64,000 nucleotides of DNA from Cohnella mopanensis (GTDB lineage: Bacteria > Bacillota > Bacilli > Paenibacillales > Paenibacillaceae): positions 434,001-498,000 of the forward strand of contig NZ_JAKRWM010000001.1 of assembly GCF_022352055.1 (NCBI RefSeq), read 5' to 3'. The position numbers and the translations under genes were made by a program. Within the stretch, counting starts at the first letter, position 1. Each line of letters begins with the position of its first letter. Positions 15,919-25,277 of the stretch are shown here, piece by piece. Under the pieces are notes generated by a model that did not search any database, had not been told where the DNA came from, and worked only from the letters and a program-made list of their open reading frames with translations.

Positions 15919-17442
15919 ATGACAACGATTCACAAGGTCTCTGAATTGAACATGCGGAACATTTCTAAAGCTTTCGCTGGGGTTGCTGCGCTGAAAAACG
16001 TGGATTTCAACGTTAAGGGCGGGGAAATCCACGCTTTGCTCGGAGCGAATGGCGCAGGTAAAAGCACTTTAATGAAAATTCTGTCGGGAGCATACGAGAC
16101 GGATGAAGGCATGATCGAATTGGAAAGCGGTTCCTTCGCGTTCCGTTCCCCCGCGGATTCCAAAAATGCCGGCATCCACTGCGTCTATCAAGAAGTAGAT
16201 ACTTCTCTGGTTTCCCATCTTAGCGTTTCGGAAAATATTTTCCTCGATCAGTTAGCTTCTTCTAAAGGTAAGGCTTGGTTGAAGTGGGGCAAGCTTCATG
16301 AAGAGGCCAAAGCGGTTTTAGACCAAATCGGACTGACCTTATCTCCAAGAGCATTAGTCCGCGATTTGACGTTGTCGGAGAAGCAGTTGGTGCTTATCGC
16401 AAGGTTGCTTGCCGAGAAAGCCAAATTCGTCATTCTCGACGAACCGACCGCGCCGCTTAGCCTGGAAGAGGCCGATAAGCTGTTCGAGATTATGCAAGGC
16501 TTGAAGAAAGCGGGAATTGGAGTCATCTTCATCTCCCATCGCTTGCCGGAAGTATTTCGAATATGCGATCGGATAACCGTGATGCGCGATGGCGAGCGAG
16601 TTCTTACCGAGCTCAAGGGAAATATCGACATGTCGGGTGTCGTGAAAGCGATGCTCGGAAGAAGCTTTGAAGAAGAATTTCCGAAGCTTCCGGCACACAT
16701 TGGCGACCCCGTGCTGTCTGTTCAAGGGCTCGATGCGGGACGACGCGTTCGCGGCGTAGATCTTGAAGTGCGTCGCGGTGAAATCGTGGCGGTCGTCGGT
16801 CTAGTCGGCGCGGGAAAGACGGAACTGTCCCGGGTATTATTCGGTGCGGATCCCGCGGATCGAGGGACGGTTACCATTGCCGGCAAGCCTGCCAATCTGA
16901 GCAGTCCGTCTGGCGCGGTTCAATCGGGTATCGCGTTAATTCCGGAGGAGAGGCGCAAGGAAGGGATTCTCGTTAGGGAATCCGTTCTACATAATTTGAG
17001 CTTGCCGATTCTGGGCTCAATTAGCCGCCTTGGTTTCTTGTCCGGAAAGGCGGAACGTGAACACGCTAACGGGCAAATTGCCGGGCTTGGCATTAAAGCG
17101 TCTTCGGTATCCCAATTGACCGCATTTCTAAGCGGAGGTAACCAACAGAAGGTTGCCATCGGCAAATGGTTAGGGACGGAAGCGGACGTCTATCTCTTCG
17201 ACGAGCCGACGAAAGGCGTTGACATCGGTGCGAAGAGCGATATTTTCCGAATTATCGGCAAACTCGCGCAGCAAGGCAAGGGAATCGTATATTTGACCTG
17301 CGAGTTCGCTGAAGCGCTGGGGCTTGCGGATCGAATTCTCGTCATGTGCGACGGGGCCATCGTAAAATCATTCAACCGCGGCGAAGCGACGCAAGAGGAT
17401 CTATTGTTGTATGCCAGCGCGGGTCGGGAGGAATTAGCGTGA
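15919..17442 (+). CDS. Sugar ABC transporter ATP-binding protein, duplicated domains (RbsA/MglA-like)
   Basis: 507 residues from ATG 15919 (AAAGGAGA upstream). Two fused ABC domains. Domain 1 has Walker A GANGAGKST, signature LTLSEKQ (degenerate: no SGG) and Walker B FVILDEPTAPL. Domain 2 has Walker A VGLVGAGKTEL, a full LSGGNQQK signature and VYLFDEPTKGVD. One intact and one degenerate signature is normal in this family. It powers sugar uptake at the inner face of the membrane. GTGA overlap with the permease gene. Confidence 0.95.
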   Translation: MTTIHKVSELNMRNISKAFAGVAALKNVDFNVKGGEIHALLGANGAGKSTLMKILSGAYETDEGMIELESGSFAFRSPADSKNAGIHCVYQEVDTSLVSHLSVSENIFLDQLASSKGKAWLKWGKLHEEAKAVLDQIGLTLSPRALVRDLTLSEKQLVLIARLLAEKAKFVILDEPTAPLSLEEADKLFEIMQGLKKAGIGVIFISHRLPEVFRICDRITVMRDGERVLTELKGNIDMSGVVKAMLGRSFEEEFPKLPAHIGDPVLSVQGLDAGRRVRGVDLEVRRGEIVAVVGLVGAGKTELSRVLFGADPADRGTVTIAGKPANLSSPSGAVQSGIALIPEERRKEGILVRESVLHNLSLPILGSISRLGFLSGKAEREHANGQIAGLGIKASSVSQLTAFLSGGNQQKVAIGKWLGTEADVYLFDEPTKGVDIGAKSDIFRIIGKLAQQGKGIVYLTCEFAEALGLADRILVMCDGAIVKSFNRGEATQEDLLLYASAGREELA

Positions 17443-18425
17443 AAAAACATCTGCTGCCGTTTACATTCAAATATGGCGCACTCGTGTTCATCGGGTTAGT
17501 CATTTTGTTTTTCTCGATTAGGAACGAGTACTTTTTCACTTACAACAACCTAACGGATATTCTTCGCTCCATCTCCATCGTGACCTTCGTCGCAATCGGG
17601 GTGACGATCTCCCTTACCGTAGACGGGTTCGACCTTTCCGTCGGATCTACCGTCTCGTTATCGACCGTTCTCACGGCGACTATGATGGTTTGGTTCGAGA
17701 TGCCACTGATCGTTGTGCTGATCGTTCCAATTGTTGTTGGCGCTGCTGTCGGCTTGTTAAATGCGTTATTGATCGTGAAAATCCGAATACCGGACTTATT
17801 GGCGACTTTGGCCGTTATGTACATCGTAAACGGAATTCATAAAACCTACACCAAAGGCTATTCTATCTATAACAATATGCCTATGCAGGACGGGACTACC
17901 GCGCCCGGCGTTATGAGCAAGGAATTTTTGTGGATCGGACAAGGGAAGCTCTTTGGCGTACCGTTTCCCGTTATTCTTATGCTGCTGGCCGTCATTGCGG
18001 CCCATGTCTTCTTCAAGTACACCCGTTGGGGGCGGCAAATGATCATGACGGGCGGTAACGAAGAAGCTGCGAGATTATCCGGACTTAAAGTGAAACGGGT
18101 TCGTACGCTCGCTTATGTCGCGTCCGGCATTTTCGCTTCAATCGGGGGAATTCTGTTCGCGTCGCGAATCGGATCGGGCCAGATTGATGCGGGTGCTCCG
18201 ATGCTCATGGAATCGGTTGCCGCTGTGTTCGTGGGATACTCCGTGTTCGCTGCGGGACGGCCTAACATTATCGGTACGTTCTTTGGCGCCGTGCTTATGG
18301 GCGTGCTCGTGAACGGATTGACGATGATGAACGTGCAATATTACACGAACGACATTATCAAAGGGGCAGTATTGGTACTTGCTCTCGCTGTCACTTTCAT
18401 CCATTTGAATCGCAGAAAAGCGTGA
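17439..18425 (+). CDS. Sugar ABC transporter permease (RbsC-like)
   Basis: 328 residues from GTG 17439, overlapping the ATPase stop by 4 nt with GGGAGG just upstream. About nine or ten membrane segments; the family loop following the third segment is visible as TVDGFDLSVGSTVSLS, and GNEEAARLSGLKVKR is the cytosolic EAA-like coupling loop. It forms the membrane pore as a homodimer for the importer. This module is absent from the spoIVA-hbs gap in B. subtilis, so it is an insertion or lineage-specific arrangement. Confidence 0.94.
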   Translation: MKKHLLPFTFKYGALVFIGLVILFFSIRNEYFFTYNNLTDILRSISIVTFVAIGVTISLTVDGFDLSVGSTVSLSTVLTATMMVWFEMPLIVVLIVPIVVGAAVGLLNALLIVKIRIPDLLATLAVMYIVNGIHKTYTKGYSIYNNMPMQDGTTAPGVMSKEFLWIGQGKLFGVPFPVILMLLAVIAAHVFFKYTRWGRQMIMTGGNEEAARLSGLKVKRVRTLAYVASGIFASIGGILFASRIGSGQIDAGAPMLMESVAAVFVGYSVFAAGRPNIIGTFFGAVLMGVLVNGLTMMNVQYYTNDIIKGAVLVLALAVTFIHLNRRKA

Positions 18426-18451
18426 CGAAAGGCTTGAAAATCGCGCCACGC

Positions 18452-18481
18452 TTGAAACTTCGCGATTAGCAAGTGTATAAT
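18452..18481 (+). promoter_or_regulatory. Sigma-A promoter of hbs
   Basis: TTGAAA (18452-18457), 18-nt spacer, TATAAT (18476-18481), 60 nt before the start codon. Confidence 0.82.
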
Positions 18482-18540
18482 TTCTTGTGAAACGGATAAA
18501 CAGATACTATGCCATTGTGCCGTTATGGGAGGTGAATGCA

Positions 18541-18813
18541 ATGAACAAAACCGAATTGATCTCCAAAGTGGCCGAATTGGCCGATTTGTCCAAGAAGGAT
18601 GCGACTCAAGCGGTTGACGCTGTTTTTGACGTTATTTCCGAAGCTCTTCAGAACGGAGATAAAGTACAACTCGTAGGATTTGGTAACTTTGAAGTTCGCG
18701 AACGCTCCGCGCGTAAAGGACGTAATCCGCAAACGGGTGTCGAAATCGAAATTCCGGCAGGGAAGATTCCCGCATTCAAGCCGGGTAAAGCGCTTAAAGA
18801 CGGCATCAAATAA
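18541..18813 (+). CDS. hbs: DNA-binding protein HU
   Basis: 90 residues from ATG 18541 behind GGGAGGTGA; the longer upstream frame covers the promoter. Typical [14 protein letters not shown] helix, [21 protein letters not shown] with the DNA-inserting Pro on the arm (RNPQTG), and the C-terminal VPAFKPGK-like segment [16 protein letters not shown] histone-like protein of the nucleoid that bends DNA as a dimer. Own promoter and a strong downstream hairpin. Confidence 0.98.
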   Translation: MNKTELISKVAELADLSKKDATQAVDAVFDVISEALQNGDKVQLVGFGNFEVRERSARKGRNPQTGVEIEIPAGKIPAFKPGKALKDGIK

Positions 18814-18845
18814 GATGTAATCTTAGCTGAGAACTGCTGTTTACG

Positions 18846-18884
18846 ATAGGGTGCATCCTAGTTGAACTAGGATGCACCCTATTT
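18846..18884 (+). terminator. Long perfect hairpin after hbs
   Basis: Sixteen-bp perfect inverted repeat (18846-18861 with 18867-18882), loop TTGAA, but only TTTC follows rather than a long T-run. Likely terminator and mRNA 3' stabiliser. Confidence 0.8.
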
Positions 18885-18958
18885 CGTTATTCGATTTTTA
18901 CTCATAGATTCGCCTTGTATCTTCAAAAAGAGGTGAACGTTCGAATCGTCCCAGTCCC

Positions 18959-18988
18959 TTGCCGGGGTAATCGGCAATATGCTATAAT
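18959..18988 (+). promoter_or_regulatory. Promoter of the tRNA-Pro gene
   Basis: TTGCCG (18959-18964), 18-nt spacer, TATAAT (18983-18988), about 98 nt before the mature tRNA 5' end. No gene lies between 18884 and 19086. Confidence 0.75.
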
Positions 18989-19085
18989 TACGCTTGAATC
19001 GAGCGGGATGTAGGTTACATAAGGAATAATTGTCTTAAATACCCCGTCAAACAAACGTAAATTGCGAAGCTAAGCCGACTTTAAT

Positions 19086-19162
19086 CGGGACGTGGCGCAG
19101 CCTGGTAGCGCGCACCCTTGGGGTGGGTGAGGTCGAGAGTTCGAATCTCTCCGTTCCGACCA
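19086..19162 (+). tRNA. tRNA-Pro (anticodon GGG)
   Basis: 77 nt with encoded CCA. Acceptor stem CGGGACG / CGTTCCG closes fully with one G-T pair; anticodon arm CACCC-TTGGGGT-GGGTG gives anticodon GGG; T-arm GAGAG-TTCGAAT-CTCTC is perfect. It reads CCC and CCU. It stands alone between hbs and mtrB with its own promoter and terminator. Confidence 0.97.
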
Positions 19163-19179
19163 TTACATATTAGTAGACT

Positions 19180-19217
19180 GCTTTCTCGCGCGGATGATGT
19201 GAGAAAGCTATTTTTTT
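19180..19217 (+). terminator. Terminator of the tRNA-Pro transcript
   Basis: GCTTTCTC (19180-19187) pairs with GAGAAAGC (19201-19208), then TA and seven T. Confidence 0.85.
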
Positions 19218-19274
19218 CTGACGGTTAGCCGATCTTCAACGATTCGAACACTAAGATTGGAGGTTCTATGAGCT

Positions 19275-19496
19275 ATGGAATCGAATCAACAAGAATATAT
19301 CGTCATTAAGGCTAAAGACGCCGGGGTACAGGTCATCGGTCTAACCCGCGGCCAAGACACGAAGTTTCATCACACGGAGAAACTGGACAAAGGCGAGGTA
19401 TTGCTCGTTCAATTTACGGATCACACTTCCGCTATGAAGATTAGAGGCAAAGCAACGATTATGACTAAACACGGGACGATCGATACGGATGTATAG
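19275..19496 (+). CDS. mtrB: Tryptophan RNA-binding attenuation protein TRAP
   Basis: 73 residues, the usual size. TRAP forms an 11-subunit ring that, when loaded with tryptophan, wraps RNA containing about eleven GAG/UAG triplets. The core is conserved: [47 protein letters not shown], with the Lys and Lys-x-Arg (KIR) RNA contacts present. GGAGG at 19259-19263 is 11 nt from ATG. The usual partner mtrA (folE) is not adjacent. Its likely target is the trpE leader at 30.1 kb, where GAG triplets recur with a 5-nt period. Confidence 0.97.
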   Translation: MESNQQEYIVIKAKDAGVQVIGLTRGQDTKFHHTEKLDKGEVLLVQFTDHTSAMKIRGKATIMTKHGTIDTDV

Positions 19497-19595
19497 CTGA
19501 TTTATCGATTATCTCTCCAAGGAGTGCAGGCATAGCCTGCCCTTTTTCTTTGTACAATGGGTAAGGAAGAGCTTCTCCAGAAAGGGGAAATCGCC

Positions 19596-20129
19596 ATGCC
19601 CATGTTTCCGATCAAACAATGGGGGATCTTGATTATTTCGGGGATTCTCGTTGTGCTTTTACTGAGTCAAATTCCAAGTGTTGAACAAGATCTCGAGCAG
19701 CGTCGCCAGTCTGTAGCCGTGTTTAAACCTAATGACGCGAAATGGCTGACGGACGACAATATGGTGGATAGATTAGCTAAGCTTCCTCTGCACAATCGGT
19801 TGGTTAAAGTAGGCTGGGATCATGCGATCCTTACGATTGATTTGCAAGGAGGAGATCCTGCCGAGGTTTGGGCGGATATCGGCAAAATGATTATTTTTTC
19901 TTATTCGGAAGTCAATAATGTCAAACACGTGTTAATCAGAGTGTTCTCGGAGGTCGGGGATCATCGTTTGCTACTTGCGGCGGAGACCCGTAAGACCGAC
20001 TGGTCGGAAACGCAGTTAGCCGAGATTAATCGCGGTACTTTTAAAATAGGGGATGAGTCGAACGAGAACTTGCGGTTCTCGGTGACTTCATCCGGCAAGA
20101 GATGGATCGCAAATTTTGCAAATTCATGA
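19596..20129 (+). CDS. Uncharacterised protein with N-terminal membrane anchor
   Basis: 177 residues from ATG 19596 (AAAGGGGAA about 8 nt upstream; ATG 19557 lies further out without a clear site). One membrane segment at about residues 9-25 (GILIISGILVVLLL), then an extracytoplasmic or cytoplasmic mixed alpha/beta domain (WDHAILTIDLQGGDPAEVWADIGKMIIFSY; VKHVLIRVF) without cysteines or a motif that I recognise. It sits between mtrB and hepS, where B. subtilis has no such gene. The stretched beta-alpha pattern suggests a small regulatory or sporulation-type domain, which is a guess. Confidence 0.6.
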   Translation: MPMFPIKQWGILIISGILVVLLLSQIPSVEQDLEQRRQSVAVFKPNDAKWLTDDNMVDRLAKLPLHNRLVKVGWDHAILTIDLQGGDPAEVWADIGKMIIFSYSEVNNVKHVLIRVFSEVGDHRLLLAAETRKTDWSETQLAEINRGTFKIGDESNENLRFSVTSSGKRWIANFANS

Positions 20130-20230
20130 ACAAAGTCCTAGGCTTATGCGAGCCCATCTCGGTTATGTTATAATGATCGAAATGACTTAGTAGTATAAGG
20201 TGCCTGGCAGCGTGTTCGGAGGCGGAAGCA

Positions 20231-21109
20231 ATGAATAGATTAAGATTTACCCAGATGGCTAACAAATACATGAATCACGACATGATCAGTCTGCACACGG
20301 AATTGCCGGAATTCCCGGAGGGCAGGGTTTCTTTGTTATACACCGTGCTTAGCCATCAGCCAAGCGCTGTTCCGCATAAGGACCTGCTTTCGGTCGTGAC
20401 TTCGCTTGTACAGATGGGGTTAGATACCCACGACATGGTTGAGAATACGGACAATTCTACCCAAAGCGGAATGTTGAGCATGCGGGCGCAGCAGTTGAAG
20501 GTGCTTGCAGGAGATTATTTTAGCAGTCGGTTTTATCACTTGTTATCGCTTGCGGGGCAGATCGATACGACTCGCCGCCTAAGCGAAGCCATTTGCAATA
20601 TTAATCAAATTAAGATGAACCTGTATGGCAAGATGAAGCAAATGAAATTGAACGCAGAAGAATATCTCCATTACGGCACAGAGCTTAAATCTGGGCTTTT
20701 CCTCTCGTTTACAGGCTTTATGAGCGGGTTATACGCAAGGCTGTGGCCAGAGCTCGTGGAGCGGTTCAGCCGATGCGAAGTGCTGCTTAAAGAGCTTCGC
20801 AAGATCGATAAGATGGACTCGCTTGATAGCAGCTGGGGCATCTGGCACATTCTTCATGAAGGTACGGAGGAAGATCGGCGAATGGTTACGGAGCATCGTG
20901 ATGACCCTAACCTGATCATGGCCTTATTGAATAAATATGACATCGCGGGCAAATTGGGCGTTATGCTGCGCCAATCGACCGGACAACTGCAATCGTTGCT
21001 ACAGAAGCTCCAATCGGACAAGTTGTTGCGCGAACTGCAACCCTTGCTTGAACCTTTCCTGGAGGCAACGGGACAGCAACGGGCAACCGCATTGAAGGAG
21101 CTGGGATAA
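20231..21109 (+). CDS. hepS: Heptaprenyl diphosphate synthase component 1
   Basis: 292 residues. The small, non-catalytic subunit of the heterodimeric long-chain prenyl synthase that makes the C35 menaquinone side chain; the catalytic subunit HepT is 3.1 kb downstream in the same operon. It matches HepS in the N-terminal LYTVLSHQ region, the [19 protein letters not shown] segment and overall helical content, and lacks DDxxD motifs as expected. GGAGGCGG precedes ATG 20231. Confidence 0.9.
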   Translation: MNRLRFTQMANKYMNHDMISLHTELPEFPEGRVSLLYTVLSHQPSAVPHKDLLSVVTSLVQMGLDTHDMVENTDNSTQSGMLSMRAQQLKVLAGDYFSSRFYHLLSLAGQIDTTRRLSEAICNINQIKMNLYGKMKQMKLNAEEYLHYGTELKSGLFLSFTGFMSGLYARLWPELVERFSRCEVLLKELRKIDKMDSLDSSWGIWHILHEGTEEDRRMVTEHRDDPNLIMALLNKYDIAGKLGVMLRQSTGQLQSLLQKLQSDKLLRELQPLLEPFLEATGQQRATALKELG

Positions 21110-21114
21110 CGATC

Positions 21115-21837
21115 ATGATGGACGCGGAATCAAAAACAAAGCACGTTCACGAGGTTTTCGAGAGCATTGCGCCCAAGTACGATATGATGAATAACATCAT
21201 TAGTTTCAGAAGGCATAAAGCTTGGCGTCGGTTCACGATGCGCAAGATGAATGTACAACCAGGCCAAACTTCGCTTGATCTTTGTTGCGGGACATGCGAT
21301 TGGACGATAGCACTTGCAAAAGCCAGCGGAAAAGGGAAAACAATCGGACTTGATTTCAGCCGCAACATGCTCGATATCGGACAGGCTAAAGTCGATAAGA
21401 TGGGCTTGGGAGAGCAAATAACGCTTATCCAGGGCAATGCGATGGAACTGCCGTTCGAAGACAATTCGTTCGACTACGTTACGATAGGCTTCGGATTAAG
21501 GAACGTTCCCGACTACGTCAAAACGCTTAAGGAAATGAAAAGAGTCGTGAAGCCGGGCGGCAAAATCGTTTGTTTGGACACATCCAAGCCGACGTGGCAG
21601 CCCTTCAAGAGCATTTATTATTTTTATTTCGAGAAACTGCTTCCTTTACTTGGCAAATGGTTCGTAAAAAGATATGAGCAATATCAATGGCTACCGGAGT
21701 CTCTGAAGACATTCCCGGACTTGCAGGAATTGGCGGAGTTATTTCGCACGGTCGGAATGCGCAACGTGAAAGCTTATCCGTTTGTGGGTGGAGTTGCGGC
21801 GTTGCACATCGGTACGAAGGGAAATGAAGGCACATGA
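21115..21837 (+). CDS. menG: Demethylmenaquinone methyltransferase
   Basis: 240 residues, class I SAM methyltransferase. Carries the MenG/UbiE signatures: [17 protein letters not shown] near the start, SAM motif [11 protein letters not shown] (Cys where many relatives have Gly or Ala), LDFSRNMLD, and the [12 protein letters not shown] post-motif. Transfers the final methyl group to demethylmenaquinone. The start is ATG 21115 or 21118. It overlaps the next gene by 4 nt (ATGA), so methylation and prenylation are coupled. Confidence 0.96.
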   Translation: MMDAESKTKHVHEVFESIAPKYDMMNNIISFRRHKAWRRFTMRKMNVQPGQTSLDLCCGTCDWTIALAKASGKGKTIGLDFSRNMLDIGQAKVDKMGLGEQITLIQGNAMELPFEDNSFDYVTIGFGLRNVPDYVKTLKEMKRVVKPGGKIVCLDTSKPTWQPFKSIYYFYFEKLLPLLGKWFVKRYEQYQWLPESLKTFPDLQELAELFRTVGMRNVKAYPFVGGVAALHIGTKGNEGT

Positions 21838-22709
21838 TCTCCAAGCTTCGCGTTTTTCTGGAAATGATTAAATTCGAGCATACGCTTTTCGCTCTGCCGT
21901 TCGCATTCGTTGGTGCGATCCTAGGTGCGGTTACCGTAGAACGGCGACTGCCGGATTGGGGCGAATGCGGATGGATACTGCTTGCGATGGTCGGGGCTCG
22001 CACGGCGGCAATGGGGCTTAACCGCGTCATTGACAAAGTGATCGACGGACGTAACCCAAGAACGGCTATGAGAGCCATTCCGGCAGGTTTGTTAAAATCG
22101 AAAGACGTTCTTATCTTTATCGTTATCTCATTCGTATTGCTGTTCTGGGCAGCTGCTCAATTGAATAGCTTAGCTGTCAAACTGTTACCGCTTGCCGTAT
22201 TTTTCATGGTCATTTATTCCTATACCAAAAGATTTACTTGGGCATGCCATCTCGTGCTTGGCTTAACGATCGGCTTGGCGCCGCTTGGCGGATGGGTAGC
22301 CGTAACGGGTGGCGTAACGTGGACGGCAATTATTCTCTACATTACGGTTTCGCTATGGACGGCTGGATTTGACGTTATTTATGCTTGCCAAGACGTTGAT
22401 TTCGACCGTGAAGAAGGCTTGCATTCCATTCCGGCCAGATTCGGGATCGCGCGCGCTCTCGGAATCGCACGTGCGCTTCATGCCTTAACCGCTGCCGGGT
22501 TCGCGCTTCTGCTTGTGATGACCGACTTAAGCTGGTGGTATTTTGCGGGCACGATTGTCGCCGCGGTGATATTGTTGTATGAGCATAGGCTTGTAAAGCC
22601 TAATGACCTAAGCAAGCTGAATGCTGCGTTCTTTACGATGAACGGAGTTCTTAGCGCGGTTATTTTCGTGTTCACATTCATTGACTTAGTGGTGGTGAGG
22701 TCGTGGTAA
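21834..22709 (+). CDS. mqnP: UbiA family prenyltransferase (likely MqnP, futalosine pathway)
   Basis: 291 residues, eight or nine membrane spans. The first catalytic Asp-rich motif reads [15 protein letters not shown] and the second [14 protein letters not shown], both UbiA-type. The family attaches a polyprenyl chain to an aromatic acid. Next to ubiX-like and mqnA genes it is best read as the prenyltransferase of the futalosine menaquinone route; a 4-hydroxybenzoate octaprenyltransferase label would be the generic alternative. Overlaps menG by 4 nt and the next gene by 7 nt. Confidence 0.85.
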   Translation: MISKLRVFLEMIKFEHTLFALPFAFVGAILGAVTVERRLPDWGECGWILLAMVGARTAAMGLNRVIDKVIDGRNPRTAMRAIPAGLLKSKDVLIFIVISFVLLFWAAAQLNSLAVKLLPLAVFFMVIYSYTKRFTWACHLVLGLTIGLAPLGGWVAVTGGVTWTAIILYITVSLWTAGFDVIYACQDVDFDREEGLHSIPARFGIARALGIARALHALTAAGFALLLVMTDLSWWYFAGTIVAAVILLYEHRLVKPNDLSKLNAAFFTMNGVLSAVIFVFTFIDLVVVRSW

Positions 22710-23344
22710 CAAGAACGACCGTACCGACCCAGTCCGCTCAGCCGACACGATGGGTCGTCGGGATTACCGGAGCGAGTGGCGCGATATATGGGATTACTCT
22801 ATGCCGGGAATTGCTTCATGCCGGTTTTCATCTACACCTCGTCATCTCGGATGCGGGCTGGCGCGTGCTTAAAGAAGAGTTAGGTTGGGACGCTTCTCAC
22901 CGGACAGACTGTTTAAACCGTGCATTCGAACAAGCGTTAACAGAAGGGCGGATGACTTATCATCCGCTTAATGACATTGGAGCGAGTATCGCAAGCGGCT
23001 CATTCCGCTGCGAGGGAATGGTTATTATTCCATGCTCCATGGGCACGCTATCCGCGATCGCAAACGGCGCTTCGACTAATTTGCTTACCCGTGCGGCGGA
23101 CGTCATGCTGAAGGAAGGTCGGCCATTGCTGATCGTTCCTAGAGAGACACCGCTTCATGCGATACATCTGGAAAACATGCTCAAGCTGGCTAGGCTAGGA
23201 GTTCGAATCATTCCGGCTATGCCTGCATTTTATCAAGGTCCGCAAACCTTGGAGGATATCGTTTCCTTCATGGTAGGCAAAGTCATGGATAACATGGGCA
23301 TCGAACATAATCTATACAAAAGATGGGGACAACCCAATGAATAA
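22703..23344 (+). CDS. ubiX: UbiX-type flavin prenyltransferase
   Basis: 213 residues from GTG 22703. Flavodoxin-like fold with GITGASGAIYG at the FMN phosphate loop, the PCSMGTLSAIANG segment, and the ARAADVMLKEGRPLLIVPRETPLH region typical of UbiX/PAD1. It makes prenylated FMN, the cofactor of UbiD-type decarboxylases. In this operon it would serve the decarboxylation step of the futalosine menaquinone pathway; no ubiD is in the window. Overlaps mqnA by 8 nt. Confidence 0.92.
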   Translation: MVTRTTVPTQSAQPTRWVVGITGASGAIYGITLCRELLHAGFHLHLVISDAGWRVLKEELGWDASHRTDCLNRAFEQALTEGRMTYHPLNDIGASIASGSFRCEGMVIIPCSMGTLSAIANGASTNLLTRAADVMLKEGRPLLIVPRETPLHAIHLENMLKLARLGVRIIPAMPAFYQGPQTLEDIVSFMVGKVMDNMGIEHNLYKRWGQPNE

Positions 23345-24212
23345 TGAACTCGAGCGGCCGATTAAGCTCGGCCGAATATCTTATACGAACGCTTGGCCCG
23401 TATTCCACCACTTCGATCCCGGCGAGCTCCCTTTTTCAACGGAGATACATTCCGATATGCCGGCGACCTTGAACCGCAAGCTCAGAGCCGGCGAGATCGA
23501 TATGGCCGCCATATCCTCTTACGCTTATGGCTTATCTTCGGACTCTTACTATTTGCTTCCTAATTTGTCGGTAAGCTCCTATGGGCGAGTGCAATCGATA
23601 TTGCTCTTCCTGAAGTCACCGTTAGAAGAAGTCATTCATGGTAAAATCGCACTCACGACCACTTCCGCCACTTCCGTTAATTTATTGAAAATTATTATGG
23701 AGAAATTTTATGGCGGTAAACCCACCTACGAGGACGCTGAGCCTTCTTTAGAAAGTATGCTGGAGAATGCGGACGCTGCGCTGCTAATTGGCGATCATGC
23801 GATCCGGGCTTCTTGGATGAAGCAAGGTTACCGGGTATTGGATTTGGGCGAAGTATGGAATATATGGACAGGACATTGGATGACCTACGCAGTATGGGCC
23901 GTTCACAAAGAAACCGCCCACCGTTCACCGCTAGCGATTCAAAATATTTACGAGAATTTGTTAGAAAGCAAAAATAAATCATACCGGAACATGGAACCGA
24001 TTGTCTCGAAAGCCATGAGTCAAATCGGCGGCACTTCGGAGTATTGGCACAACTATTTCGCGAACTTATGTCACGACTTCGGGCCTGAACAGAAAGCCGG
24101 CCTTCAGTTGTACTTCCGATACGCAAGAGAGCTTGGGCTGATGGCGAACGAATTCGAACTTCTGGAGTTGCCAGGCCTAAACGTGATCGATACTCTTCCT
24201 AATTGCAGGTGA
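23337..24212 (+). CDS. mqnA: Chorismate dehydratase MqnA (menaquinone biosynthesis)
   Basis: 291 residues, a soluble member of the periplasmic-binding-protein-like fold. The N-terminal LGRISYTNAWPVFH matches MqnA, followed by AGEIDMAAISSYAY and ALLIGDHAIR. MqnA removes water from chorismate to form 3-enolpyruvylbenzoate, the first committed step of the futalosine route. Together with the UbiA and UbiX genes this indicates that the organism makes menaquinone by futalosine, unlike B. subtilis. The other genes (mqnB-E) are not in the window. Confidence 0.93.
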   Translation: MNNELERPIKLGRISYTNAWPVFHHFDPGELPFSTEIHSDMPATLNRKLRAGEIDMAAISSYAYGLSSDSYYLLPNLSVSSYGRVQSILLFLKSPLEEVIHGKIALTTTSATSVNLLKIIMEKFYGGKPTYEDAEPSLESMLENADAALLIGDHAIRASWMKQGYRVLDLGEVWNIWTGHWMTYAVWAVHKETAHRSPLAIQNIYENLLESKNKSYRNMEPIVSKAMSQIGGTSEYWHNYFANLCHDFGPEQKAGLQLYFRYARELGLMANEFELLELPGLNVIDTLPNCR

Positions 24213-24216
24213 ACAA

Positions 24217-25191
24217 ATGAAATTATTACAGCTCTATGCCGCGATGAAATCGGATTTGCAAGCGATTGAAGACCAAATGGTGCTAACGGTTACGTCCGAT
24301 CTGCCTATTCTTAGCGAAACCTCGCTACATTTGCTTAAAGCGGGAGGAAAACGGATTCGCCCCATATCCGTTCTCCTGTCGGGCAAATTCGGCACTTACT
24401 CGATAGAGACGCTTAAGAAGGTTGCCGTGCCATTGGAACTTATTCATATGGCATCTTTGGTGCATGACGATGTCATCGATGACGCCGAGACGCGCCGCGG
24501 ACAATTGACCGTCAAGTCGAAATGGGATAACCGTATCGCCATGTATACGGGAGATTATATTTACGCGAAAGCTCTAATTGTCATTTCGGATTTAGACAAT
24601 CCGCGGATTCATCAAATTTTGGCTGGGGCAATGGTTCAAATGTGCATCGGCGAAATGGAGCAAATTCGCGATTTCTTCAATGTAGAGCAAAGCGTTCGTA
24701 ATTACTTGCGCAGAATCAGGCGGAAAACCGCATTGCTCATCGCGATTAGTTGCCAACTCGGTGCAATGGCAACCGATGCGCCGGCACGAACAAGCAATGC
24801 ACTGTATCGATTCGGATACAACTTGGGTATGGCCTTTCAAATTTCGGATGACTTGCTAGATCTCTGCGGAACGGAGAAAGCGATCGGGAAACCTCCCGGC
24901 AACGATTTGAGGCAAGGGAATATCACGTTGCCGGTTCTGTATGCCCTTCAAGAAGATTCGCTGAGAGAGCAGTTGTTGAAGGAAATCGACACTATTCGCG
25001 ATAATGAGGGCTCAGCGAATTCAACCGTTGCAGTTAAGCTTGTGCGCTCTAGCCGTGGGATCAAAACCGCTGAAGAAATGGCCGATCGCTACATAACCAA
25101 AGCTTTGAAAGCTCTTGAGGGTTTGCCGGACATTCCGGCCAAGCGTAATTTGGCTGATATTGCCCGTTTTGTGGCGAAACGAAGTTATTAG
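24217..25191 (+). CDS. hepT: Heptaprenyl diphosphate synthase component 2
   Basis: 324 residues, catalytic subunit of the long-chain prenyl synthase. First Asp-rich motif HDDVIDDAETRRG and second ISDDLLDLCG are intact; GGKRIRP binds diphosphate and GDYIYAKA follows the first motif. Adds isoprenyl units to give the C35 chain for menaquinone. Follows mqnA after 4 nt, last gene of the hepS-menG-mqnP-ubiX-mqnA-hepT operon. Confidence 0.96.
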   Translation: MKLLQLYAAMKSDLQAIEDQMVLTVTSDLPILSETSLHLLKAGGKRIRPISVLLSGKFGTYSIETLKKVAVPLELIHMASLVHDDVIDDAETRRGQLTVKSKWDNRIAMYTGDYIYAKALIVISDLDNPRIHQILAGAMVQMCIGEMEQIRDFFNVEQSVRNYLRRIRRKTALLIAISCQLGAMATDAPARTSNALYRFGYNLGMAFQISDDLLDLCGTEKAIGKPPGNDLRQGNITLPVLYALQEDSLREQLLKEIDTIRDNEGSANSTVAVKLVRSSRGIKTAEEMADRYITKALKALEGLPDIPAKRNLADIARFVAKRSY

Positions 25192-25277
25192 ATTTGCTCG
25201 GTTATGGTAAAATGAAAAATACGATATCGTTAAGTAACTGAAGCATTGTTGCTATAGACGGAAGGAGAGAGAGCTTA

